In this document: one piece after another, positions 1 to 9,785 of the stretch
Layout: each line of letters opens with the position of its first letter
Numbering within the stretch: position 1 is the stretch's first letter
Source: Scenedesmus sp. ARA3
Lineage: Eukaryota > Chlorophyta > Chlorophyceae > Sphaeropleales > Scenedesmaceae
Assembly: GCA_004335835.1 (NCBI GenBank)
Contig: RWJK01001718.1
Location: forward strand, 847-62,332
Reading direction: 5' to 3'
Length of the DNA stretch: 61,486 nt
Translations under genes and position numbers: made by a program
Notes under the pieces: generated by a model
Seen by the model: the letters and a program-made list of their open reading frames with translations, nothing else
What the model was told of the DNA's origin: nothing
Database searches by the model: none

Positions 1-1
1 G

Positions 2-85
2 CAGCACAACCATGTCATTGCAAGACATGCAGCACAACCATGTCATTGCAAGACATGCAGCACAACCATGTCATTGCAAGACATG
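2..85. repeat. 28-bp tandem repeat, three copies
   Basis: A 28-bp unit beginning CAGCACAACCATGTCATTGC is repeated three times without mismatch (2-29, 30-57, 58-85), followed by a broken fourth copy. It reads through in one frame as a short low-complexity ORF, which I do not regard as a gene. The array may continue upstream of the window. Confidence 0.95.
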
Positions 86-449
86 CAGCACGTGCAAACA
101 GCTGTGCCTAAACAAACACGCATCGCGCACAAGCCAGCAGTTCTGGCAGCTGCTGCTCATTCTGAACACACAGTGCAGTAGCCAGCAGCCCCACTAGCTG
201 CCCCCTCATCCTATGCTATGCTGCTCATCCTGTGCGCATGCACATATGGTGCGCTTGCGCATCATCTGCCGTCCTGGCAACACAGCTTCCATCCTGTCTA
301 AAAAGGAAACCATTTTCAGCGCTGCGCAGCGACTGAGCAGCAGAACCCATGGGTCGCCAACCATGCAACAGCACCCGCATCTGCAACTCACTCTATCTGT
401 TGCGCAGGGTTGTACAGGGTGCGCTTGCGCGCAATACTTTTGCAGCTAT

Positions 450-450
<1 letters not shown>

Positions 451-500
<50 letters not shown>
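451..500. repeat. CAG microsatellite
   Basis: Uninterrupted (CAG)16-17 in the region downstream of CCDC47. Confidence 0.95.
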
Positions 501-771
501 CTGCAAGCTGCTGCGCATCCTATCCTACCCGCATGGTGCGCTTGCGCATCTCCCGGGCGCGCAACTTCAAGTTGGCCTGGTGCTTCTTTCCAAGTTGGCC
601 AGCGCACACACAGCCACTGCCAAAGCCCGCGGCAAACAACATCAAACTGCACATTCTTCCCAATAATGTAAACACCTGTCAGCAGTGCTGTCCACTGTCT
701 GTGGAAAAGTCTGGTGCCCGTGATCCGCTTAGCCGTTACGCAACTACCTGTGCCAGCACTTGCTGTACACC

Positions 772-1026
772 CTATCCTACGCGCATGGTGCGCTTGCGCA
801 TCTCCCTGTTGCGCATCTTGGCCTGGTGCTTCTCGTCAAACTTGGCCAGCGCCAGAGGGCCAGCAGCACGAGCCTTGGCCTGCAGCAGCAGCAGCAGCAG
901 CAGCATGAGAGTGCCAGAGCCAGTTGCAGCGGCAAGATAGGGACAGCAAGGCGGATGAAGTTGAGCTATACGACTGCACAGGCTGCATGGGAAAGGCAGT
1001 GCAGCTGACGCTGCCGACGCGACAAT

Positions 1027-1059
<33 letters not shown>

Positions 1060-2827
1060 GCACCCGCTCTGCCTCCAGCTTCTCCATGCGCTTCTGCGCC
1101 AGCTGCTCCTGCCGGTCCTGAGAGCCCTGTGAGTGGCGGCAGCAGCAGCAGCAGCAGCAATGGTAGCACACAGCAAACAACGTTACATGAGAGAGGTGGT
1201 AGGCGCAAGACTACTAGGTGTGCAGGCAGAGCATGGCAGTACATGAGCGGCCGCAGGCCAAGGGCCACATGGCGACCCCCTCCTACATGCGCCTGCCTGC
1301 TTCCTGTGCACTGCCAGCTCACACAGCATCCACCACAATGGCATGCCGCCGCCGAAGCCTGCTGTATCTGGAGCATCCAACTATCAACACGGCCGGCCAG
1401 CTCAACTATTCCATGTTCGGATGCACACACAGGCTCCAGACTGCTCACCTTCTTTGCTGCCTCTTGCTGCAGGCTTGCGCGCAGGTCTGCCGCCCGCTTC
1501 TTCATCTCTGCCGAGGGCTTGTAGCTGCCCAGCAGGTCAACCAGCAGCAGCACACACGACTGGGCAGCAGCAGCAGCAGCAGGAGAGGCAACAGCAGGTG
1601 CATGTTAGGCGCAGGAAGTAAGGAGGTGATGCATGCACTAGTCGCTCGTCAGCCACCACACCGCTGCCCTGTGTGTTTTGCAGCAGTTGTGATAATGCTG
1701 AACCAGGTCAGATCACCTTCCACTATCACTCAATGCACTTCAAACAGGGTAACCATTGCAAGCTCAAGTCCTTCACACTAGCCCCTGCCTCCTCACCAGC
1801 AGCATGCTGATCTCACCTGCCAGATAACACGCACGGCAGTACATACCTAATGCAGGTTTTTTCACACTAGCCACCCGCCCCTCCCTCACCAGCAGCATGC
1901 TGATCTCATCCGCCTTCTCCACTGGCGGCAGCGCCAGCTCAAAAGTCACTCTGGGCCCGGCAGGGTTCGAACCCTGCGCCACCTCGCTGCTGGCCACCCC
2001 GCTGCGCAGCCATCTGCAGCCCTGCACGAAGCCCTTGGCGATTGCTGGCTCTGCATTCAGGATGTCATATAACAGGCTGGGCGCCTCTGCTGCCACTGCC
2101 AGTTTGTCATTAGGCCAGCCGCCCGGCACGCGCTCCCTTGCCACCTGTGTAGCAGGGCGAGGGAGATGGCAAGGTTTTGATATGTGATGACAGAAGCAGT
2201 GACAGACGCATTGAAAGTAATACTAATGTTCTGACATTAGCCCAGCAGCAGCATAATGCAGACCGGTGGTCTGTACAAGCAAATTGTCAGCGACCAGAGG
2301 CGTTTGGCAAAAGACACGCCAAACTGTTGTCCTCCACTGTGCAGACACCTTGCCCCGCCCCACCTGCAGTGGCTTGGCGAAGTCACCCAGCCGCCACCCC
2401 TGCCCCAGCTGCACTTCGTCAACAACATGACATGCATGTAATATATCTGGAATCAAGTAACACGCCGCCCCACCTGCATTGGCTTCGCAAAGTCGCCCAG
2501 CCGCCGGCCCTGCCCCAGCACGCCTTCATCCCGCAGCAGCGCCCTCACAGCTTTTGGCTGCCCCAGCGCCAGCACGCTCTGCAGGGGCATGCCGCCCTCG
2601 CCCAGGAACACGTCAAACGTGAGCGTGTCCTGCTGCGGCACCAGCATGTGCCTGCGGAAAGTGACAATTTGATAGTGACAGTAAGCGACAGCCAGTAACA
2701 GCTGCGGTGAGCAGGCGGGGTGTTCTACCTGAAGCATCTGCAGCCTTGATCGACTGCTGACACAGCCGTGAGTTGATGAAGTCGTCCCAGACTCAGTTGC
2801 AGCAGCGTTGCACACGGCTGAGCCACG

Positions 2828-2860
<33 letters not shown>

Positions 2861-3113
2861 GCGCACTACTTTCACTTGTCCACTGTTGATACAGTCACCA
2901 GTGGATGAACTGCTGAAAAAAGAGCAATAGCACCACACACGCTGCTGCTGCTGCTGCTGTGTCACGCACCACAGCTCGAAGAGCATGTCCTGTCGTGGCT
3001 TGAGGTTCAATGTGATCATAGCGCCAGTGCAGTAGCGCCGCCCGCTGGCATAGCACTACAGCCCAGCATGCAGCGTGCGGCACAGCCCAGCAACAGCAGC
3101 CGTGATAGCAGCA

Positions 3114-3145
<32 letters not shown>

Positions 3146-4201
3146 GGCGGCGTTGGCTTGCAGGCAAGCGTGTCTGTGCGGTGGTATGTGATTGCTGACT
3201 GGCTGATTTCCACGTGCAGCATGTTGTCAGTTTGGCTCGTCTGCTGCCCAAAACATGCCCTAAAGCACTCAAGGTAGAGCACCACCACCTAACGCTGACA
3301 GAGCTGTTGCAAGTGTGGCACCAGAACCAGCATGCTGGCAGGCAAGCACTGCTGCTGCTTATGCATTGCCATGCTTCTGCTGCTGTTGCTACATCTCACT
3401 AGATTCTGCACATTGCAAACTTCGTGATCCCAAGTTGATGCACAGGCATGAAGGCGGCATATAGAGAAAATGCTGCCACCGTTGCTACAGCAGCAGGCTT
3501 CCACCTTGTAGCTGGTGTTGCTTTCTTTCCACCAGAGCTCCTTGTCGCTGTCGCTGCTCATGCTGCCATGCACAGCAAAGTTGCGAGCCAGCACATTGTC
3601 TGGCTCCCCAAGCACCCTGCAGGACAAACAGATGAAGGCAGTCAGCATCGCAGCGTGATGGACGGCACACTTAATGACTTTCACATTCACTTAACCTGAA
3701 AGCATGGTGTGATATGGCTGCAGCAGCTCACAGATGCAACTTGCGTCTCTGCTGCCGGTGCTTGTGTGCTAAGCCGTATGAAGCATGCCTCTTGCTGCTG
3801 GCAGCGCTTCTGCTGGCTGCCAGGATGCTCAAGTGTCGATCGTACTGATGCAGAGCCGCACTTGAACAAGATTCTAATCAGGCAGCTATGCTCAAGTGCC
3901 AGAGGTATGCAGCAGAGGAGCAGCTGGTGTCACTGCTGCTGCTGCTGCTACTGCTGCTGTTGCTGGTGGTCACCCCCTGCCTGATCACCCTTTCGCACCT
4001 GATCCAGTTCGTGGCGATCTCTTTGTTCTTTTGGGCTCCAAAGTACGCATTAAGGAGATAGATCAAAATGAGAGCCACGCCCACGAGCTCAGGTGCGTAC
4101 TTTGCTGCGAGCTCTGGCGTGAGCATCGGGAGCCCAGCAGCAGCTGGCTGCAGCATCACAGCCATAGCTGCTCCTGCCAGCAAACCGAGTCTATTGCGCA
4201 T
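772..4201 (-). CDS. CCDC47: CCDC47 (DUF1682) family ER membrane protein, PAT-complex subunit
   Basis: Eight exons in transcript order: 4201-3999, 3616-3505, 3055-2970, 2651-2474, 2144-1890, 1559-1449, 1126-1064, 879-772; all phases agree and give 371 aa. The start is the first ATG and opens a signal peptide (MRNRLGLLAGAAMAVMLQ). A transmembrane segment follows (ELVGVALILIYLLNAYFG), then the conserved core (CYASGRRYC, LNLKPRQDMLFELW, DTLTFDVFL, PNDKLAVAAEAPSLLYDIL, VTFELALP) and a basic coiled-coil tail (RQEQLAQKRMEKLEAERVR ... MRNREMRKRTMRVG). This order matches the plant DUF1682 proteins I know, which are somewhat longer. Known role: CCDC47 pairs with Asterix in the ER PAT complex, chaperoning multipass membrane proteins and contributing to calcium handling. 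Odd points: introns are full of CAG/CTG tracts, and introns 4 and 5 hold copies of the preceding exon ends. The family call is strong; exon edges are hand-predicted. Confidence 0.88.
883..1060 (-). repeat. CCDC47 intron 7 with CAG at the donor and CTG at the acceptor
   Basis: On the sense (minus) strand intron 7 starts GTGCG then about ten CAG units (1060-1028), and ends with (CTG)7 directly before the acceptor CAG (903-880). The two tracts are reverse complements of each other. Confidence 0.9.
1771..1815 (-). repeat. Copy of the CCDC47 exon 5 end plus donor, within intron 5
   Basis: This segment matches 1860-1912, which spans the true exon 5 end and intron start. Both carry CTTCACACTAG-like sequence, then CTCACCAGCAGCATGCTGAT, which is the donor GTGAG plus ISMLL codons on the minus strand. 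The offset is about 90 bp. The copied donor is intact. Confidence 0.8.
2356..2420 (-). repeat. Copy of the CCDC47 exon 4 end plus donor, within intron 4
   Basis: It aligns without gaps to 2466-2530, at roughly 80 percent identity by eye. On the minus strand it reads LGQGWRLGDFAKPLQ followed by GTGGGG; the true exon end is LGQGRRLGDFAKPMQ followed by GTGGGG. Reading frame and donor are preserved, and a GTGCAG lies immediately upstream. It could act as a 45-nt cassette exon or a decoy donor. Confidence 0.8.
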
Positions 4202-6582
4202 GTTTGCTGCTTATCTGTACATACAGGGGTGGTGTGTACTGCTTCTGCACTGCTGACTTGCACCTGTTCAAGGGCTCTGCACTTATTCCTGGCATACGTT
4301 GCACTTGCTGGCATATTACACTGATGTTAGGGCTAGAGCGGGCACTTGCATTGCACGCAGGCTTTGTTACCTGTCAGTTCACTAACAGGCAGGGTTTCAG
4401 ATTCAAATTCTGCTGGATCAGTCCGACAGCCTGCACACTGCATGTCTGGCTGCCTGCATCAAATGTTGCCTGTACATCATTGGCTGCTCCACAACGTCAT
4501 GTTCACAGTGCATGCCCAATGCCAAAAGAGCTCTCTTGCGTTGAACATCAGTCAGCAAGTATAGTATATTGTTACCATCGCAAGCCTGTACATGCAACTG
4601 CAGCCACCCATGCTGCTGTGGCTGTGCCTGCGACACAAAATCAACTTCGAAATGTGCTGCACACACCACATCTGGCTTTGCCTTTTGAAGAATATTGCAC
4701 GGCCTCCAACTGCACCAGCATATGCTGGTATGCATCAGCCCGGAGGCACGCAGCAAATTCAAAGCACAGCAGCACCAGATGAGCTCAAAAACAACCGTGT
4801 TGTACCCAAATGAGTGTGTTGAAACAATTTACGAGTTTAGCAGGGAGATCAACTGGTCGGGAAATGGAAGGCTCAACCAGCCCACACCGCTCTAGTACTG
4901 GCGCACCCTTCCGGGAAGTTGAAGGTCTGGGGTCGGTCACTTCTGTCCTAACCTAAACCTAGACCTAAAACCAATGCTTCAACCTGCTGGAAGCAGAAGC
5001 CGTAAGTGATGCACTAGGAAAGTGCGTATGCGATGGAACCGGGCCAGTCCGATGAGCGAGGCTGGTTGGCCGACAGGTGCTGTGCTGCATGCCATGCCAT
5101 GCCCATGTATTGGCCCTGAGCCCAGACTGAACTCACAAACGTGATAAGCAGCAGCAACGTTACCCAAAGTTGCAGTCCCCACCGTTTCAAATTGAATCCA
5201 CAGCAGCGTTAACGTTGCCACTGCTGCGCTCTGTGTGAGCGTGCTGGTGTCAGCACAGCAGGCACTTGCAGCTGAACCACTGCCAGTATCCACCCACTCC
5301 ACGTTGTTCTGGGATGTTTGAGAACACTTACAAGATGCCTGACGGGCAATGCTTGGAGCACCTGCATACTTGGTGCACTGCGGGATGGGCAGCAGCGCCG
5401 TCTCCCTGTGCAGTACCCAGGTTCGAACCCTGGTCCAACCGCCCGTGGCTGGGCTGAAAAAGCATCTAAAATCGACAAACGTGTGCACAAGGCTTCGATG
5501 CCCCAATCAACGAAGGAAGGAGTAGATTGAGGCAGGGACTCCACAGGGAGACCATCTCCCTGGTGACCAACGGGTGCAAAGTCCGAGCAGCAGCAACAGC
5601 AGTTACGGCACACATTGCAGTGTGTTGGCAGGTGAGGGGTGGAGAATGCTGGACCAACCTGACTCTGACAATGCCGCATGCCAACTACAAAATTATCCCT
5701 TTACAACAGCACCGCTGATGCCACAGTACCACACAGATGGTGCACCCCCCGACAAGCTTGAGGAAAATAAGCTAGACTTTGGTACATGCTACTGCAGAAC
5801 TTGCAGGCTGTACTACAGTACTTGCAGGCTGCGTGACGTATTAATACAATGCGCGGTATGGCACAGGAGACCCATCTCGCCTGCCTCAGCAGCTCCCCAT
5901 GCCTCCCTCAGCAACTGCCAACCACGCTCTCAGCCCATCCGCCACCCTCCCCATCCAGGTTCTCCAACTGGTCACAGCTAGAGTGGCTGTGAGTTGCACC
6001 CTCCTCTACAGAATAAGCACACTGGCACTAAACAGTATGCTATGTGTTCCTGTCTTGCCAAGCACGGCCACTCACGAGCTGCAGATGCAACTGCCCAGCG
6101 CGTGCTCCAGCTGAGCCAATCTGCGCCCGCTGCCAAGCTGCAGCGCATCAAGGCTTCAGCACTGTTGCAAGAGCAGAAACAACACACTGCATCGTGCCTT
6201 CGTTCAAGCCGCCACGCCTCTACTCAGGCATTGCAGCGGATTGGGGCGTCAGCACCAAAAGAAGCCATACGCAGCAAACATGCAAGCAAGTGCCGCAGCC
6301 ATATGGGTGGGTGTCTGAATTATGTCATCTGCATGGCAGCTGGCCGCTGGACACGCCTCTGCTGGCCTCCTTTACGTGCATGAGCCAACAGCAAATGCAG
6401 CATCATACCATCACACTCAACGGATGACGTCACTGTGATGCGTGCACTGTATAGTGTACATCTGCTGCACCAGCAGGTACTCCAGTCCCCGCAGAAAGCA
6501 TGACATGGCTACAAATGCCACATGATGCCACTGTCATACACACATAATGTGGCTGTTATAAAAAGACGTCAACATACACCTG
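4202..6582. other. Intergenic region between CCDC47 and the ACAD gene
   Basis: About 2.4 kb with no ORF matching a known family. The CCDC47 promoter should lie next to 4201. At 4947-4971 there is a short run of CCTAA/CCTAAA-like units resembling degenerate plant-type telomere sequence, too short to call. At 5421-5433 there is a T-arm-like GGTTCGAACC motif without a foldable tRNA around it. A minus-strand ORF at 5209-5679 shows no domain that I recognise. Confidence 0.6.
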
Positions 6583-6642
6583 CTACACGATGTGGTGATA
6601 GTTCAGGTGCTGCGGCTGGCAGTTGAAAACTAGCCGCATAAC
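6583..6642 (-). repeat. Copy of the ACAD C-terminal coding end, including the stop
   Basis: Twenty codons align without gaps to the last 20 codons of the ACAD gene (6726-6785), 143 bp away. The minus strand reads VMRLVFNCQPQHLNYHHIV then stop; the true gene reads [19 protein letters not shown] then stop. My count is 43 of 60 identical bases. It lies in the expected 3' UTR or flank. Confidence 0.82.
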
Positions 6643-6725
6643 ACAGCTTGCAACGTGCATCTAATCGACCACATTCAACCGCTGACACCTTTGTGCTTCA
6701 CCATCATCAGGTCAATTTCATTGCG

Positions 6726-9294
6726 CTACACCAGGTGATGGTAGTCCAGGCGCTGCAGCTGCCTATGGATGATCAGCCGCATGATCTCATTCGTGCCCTC
6801 CAGGATGCTGTGCACCCGCAAATCCCTGCAGTAGCGCTCCACAGGGTGATCCATCAGATACCCATAGCCCCCCAGCAGCTGCAGCGCGTCATTCGCCACG
6901 TTATAACACGTGTCCGTCGCAAAGCGCTTCGCCATCGCTGCTGCGAGCGTGGCCCGCGGCGACTGCTCATCTAAGGCAACAGCAGCGCCACGCACCATAG
7001 CTCGGCTGGCTTCCAATCCTGTAGCCATATCAGCTAGCTTAAACTGAGTGGCTTGGAAGGAGCCAATCGGCTGGCCAAACTGCTGCCGCTCCGAGGTGTA
7101 CTGCCAGGCGTAGTCAAGGCAGTAGGCTGCGCCGCCCACGCTGCAGGCGGCGATGTTGATGCGGCCGCCGTCCAGGGCATGCATGGCGATCCTGAAGCCT
7201 GAACCCTGCTGGCCCAGCATGTTTGCTGCCGGCACAAACACCTGCCGCAAGAGTGTGCAGCATACAGGTAGGTGCAGTGGCAGTGAGGGTTCGGAGACGC
7301 ATGTTGGCAGGTCTGGATGGGGTGTGCAATGTGCGTCTCTGTGTGTTCTGCTGCTGCTGCTGCTGCTGCTGGCATGTGCAGCTGCAGCCTCTGCTGCGCA
7401 GCTGCGGTGCAAGCGACAGAAGGCAGGGTGCTGCAGGCGCTGCAACAGTACCCTCACCTTGTCTAGGTTGACTGTGCCTGTCGGCTGGCTGCGCCAACCT
7501 GCACAACACACAGCAGCAGCAGCAGCAGCAGCACAGGAAACGCGCGGTCGCTGTCAGTGCAAGTAGCCTGCAGCTGTAGCAACACAGCATTACATTGCTG
7601 ATTAGACAGCGGCAGACAGTGGACAGGCCGTGGTTTGCTGCAGACATCAAACACCATCATGTAGACCTGCTCAACAACGGCATCAAACAGCTGGGTGGCA
7701 GCACCACATCGTTCGCTATTGTTCAAACAGCTATACATGCCCTCACCCATCTTGCGCTCGGATGCGCCAAAGCTGACCCCCGGCCACTCCTTCTCAACCA
7801 GGAACGCCGTGATCGCGCCGCTGCCGCTGCCCCCAGCTCCATTCGTGCTGCTGCTGCCACCGCCGACCGTGCTGCCGGCGCCGCTGCCGCTGGCTCCCTC
7901 TGCTGCTGCTGCATCCACCTCCTGCTGACTCAGCATCTGCCCCTGGCAGCGGGCCATGACTAGATATACATCAGACGCCCCTGCGCCGCTGATGAATGCC
8001 TTACTGCCTGACAGCAGCCAGCCGCCTTCAACTGGCACTGCTGCTGTTGCCAGGCTGGCTGCATCGCTGCCGCTGCCGGGCTCGGTGAGGCAGTAGCTGG
8101 CGAGCTTGTCGAGTGACGCGAGCTGCGGCAGGTACTGCTCTTTGAGTTCTTGGCTGCCAAACTTGTTGACCTGAGGGCAGGGCAGCAGCAGAGACGAGCG
8201 TGCGTTGCATCAGGTGAGGACGCGTTGGCTGCAAGTACAAAAAGCAAGGTGATGAGTTGTGCTGACCGGGCAATGCGTGTCATGGCTGGCAAATATTGCT
8301 GGGTGGCCAGGACGGGCACGTCAAGCGCAGCAATCACACATGATTGCCATGCACGCATCAGCTGGTGTGCAGATGCAGCAAGACGCCGGGTTGCTGTGCG
8401 CCTGCATGTGTCTGCTTGCATGCCGGGACCCTGCCGCAATGCTGCATCAGCAAGGCCACCTGCATGCAAGGCGTGCACGTGCTCATCCTCCACCCAACCA
8501 CTGCTGCACCTATGACTGGCGCACAGCATGCATGTGCTACAAATAAGATTTCTGCAACAGCACGCTGGGCCGCACCACGTACGCCACCATGTTGTGTATG
8601 GTGAGGTAAGCCGCAGTGGAGATGTCTCCATATGACAGCCCCTCAAAGATGAGGCTGCCATCAAGCCTGCCAAGCCCTGAGCCGCCATACTCCTCAGGCA
8701 CATACAGGCCTGTTTTGGATGAGTTTGAATGTTTGCAGGAAAGTTGTTGTTAGGCAGGCGGGCGCAGAGCGTGAGGGAAGCATGGAAGCATGGTCCGAGT
8801 GCTTGCAGGGCCTGCGCTGCGCAGCTAGCGACATGCTTGGCTGTCTCTTGCAGGAACGGGAAAGTGGGCACAGAAGCATGCAGCAGGCAAATTTATGGCG
8901 TGGCAACAAGACTGCTAATCACCACAGCATCAAGCAGGCCAGCACGCAGGTGGCTGTTGTACTGCTGTGATGTACTGCTTTGACACAGCAGGGGGCATAC
9001 CATCGTCAACCCTCCTGTCTCACCTGCAAAGCCCAGCTTGGCTGCCTCCCTCATCACCTCCACAGGGAAGATCTTCTGCTCATCCCACTTTGCTGCATGT
9101 GGCAGCATCTGCTCCCGCGCAAAGTCATGTGCCAGCGCTTGCATGCCCAGCTGCTCTTCTGTCAAGTGGATGCCACCAGACAGCTCGCCTGGATAGGTGT
9201 GGGCTGTGAGGTGCCTCCATGTTGAGCCGAGGCTGGCGGGAGCTGCTAGCTGCTTCAGCTGGCAGCACCCTCGAGCTACCTGCTGCAGGAGCAT
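6726..9294 (-). CDS. ACAD8: Acyl-CoA dehydrogenase, isobutyryl-CoA dehydrogenase (ACAD8) type
   Basis: Five exons: 9294-9024, 8709-8576, 8170-7747, 7498-7458, 7241-6726; phases agree and give 461 aa. Exon 4 is a 41-nt microexon ([14 protein letters not shown]). ATG 9294 opens a Ser/Ala-rich stretch with basic residues ([19 protein letters not shown]) typical of mitochondrial targeting. The ACAD fold follows in order: [55 protein letters not shown] (FAD/substrate signature), [34 protein letters not shown], and [10 protein letters not shown] with the catalytic-base Glu. The [16 protein letters not shown] and GGRINIA motifs favour ACAD8 over short/branched, isovaleryl or medium-chain members. 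Expected reaction: isobutyryl-CoA to methacrylyl-CoA in valine degradation, with FAD and ETF in the mitochondrion. A Gly/Ser/Ala-rich loop of about 30 residues in exon 3 is an insertion relative to animal ACAD8. Substrate preference is inferred. Confidence 0.9.
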
Positions 9295-9785
9295 GCTTGC
9301 CGAGTTGGCAGTAAGCTTGCAGCAGCCTAGGAGCGCTGGAAGGGGCCAGCACGAGCGATCTGATTTCGTGTACACGTATCTGGGCTGGAGTGTTGAGAAG
9401 CAGAGGATTGGCTAGCTCAGACAACCGCTTCACCAGTCCAACGCCAGCAACGAATGCACTGTGTCCGTACGATCAGCAGAGCGAGCAAGCACGTCAGCAC
9501 AATTGAGCAAGATCAAATTCGGCTATTCAACCAGACGTTGTTCACCCAAGCCTGTTACTCGAGTCGAGTCACCAGCTCCAGCTCAGCAAGTGCTGACTGG
9601 GCTGACAGCCAACCCTTGGCATTCAAATGCAACTTGACAACTTTGGCCACATGTAAGCCGAAGACGTTGCGTACATCATCTGAGAATCAACACGTGGCTT
9701 AGCTGGTTAAACAGCTTGGCCATGCATCACAAGCTAGGACAGCAGCATCACACACGTAACTGTGATGAGGATGCAGTGCCAGCCA
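9295..9785. other. Intergenic gap between ACAD (5' side) and PWP2 (3' side)
   Basis: 491 bp that should hold the ACAD promoter and PWP2 3' UTR. Base composition is less triplet-rich than its surroundings. No ORF or motif that I can support. Confidence 0.6.

Larger units (their letters stand above)
1..771. other. Region downstream of CCDC47 without a recognisable gene
   Basis: It holds the 28-bp tandem repeat and a (CAG)16-17 tract at about 451-500. The ORFs across the CAG tract in all frames are homopolymer artefacts (Gln, Ser, Ala, Leu). The part next to 772 should be the CCDC47 3' UTR. I see no supported gene. Confidence 0.7.

Noticed and set aside
413..655. Long ORFs in all frames across the CAG tract
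   Set aside because: Homopolymer readings of the same triplet repeat, with no domain and no splice support.
1960..1985. Second tRNA T-arm-like palindrome, GCAGGGTTCGAACCCTGC
   Set aside because: It lies inside CCDC47 exon 5, codes a normal stretch of the protein, and no tRNA body surrounds it.
4947..4971. CCTAA/CCTAAA-rich run resembling interstitial telomere repeat
   Set aside because: Only three or four imperfect units; too short to separate from chance.
5351..5440. Possible class II tRNA: a T-arm (CCAGGTTCGAACCCTGG) and a 6/7-bp acceptor match
   Set aside because: The anticodon arm does not form a proper 5-bp stem, U33 is absent and the D-arm lacks the usual consensus. At most it is a tRNA relic.
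9125..9433. Alternative N-terminal frame for ACAD8
   Set aside because: It has no ATG start and is out of frame with the conserved ACAD sequence; ATG 9294 gives a plausible targeting peptide.
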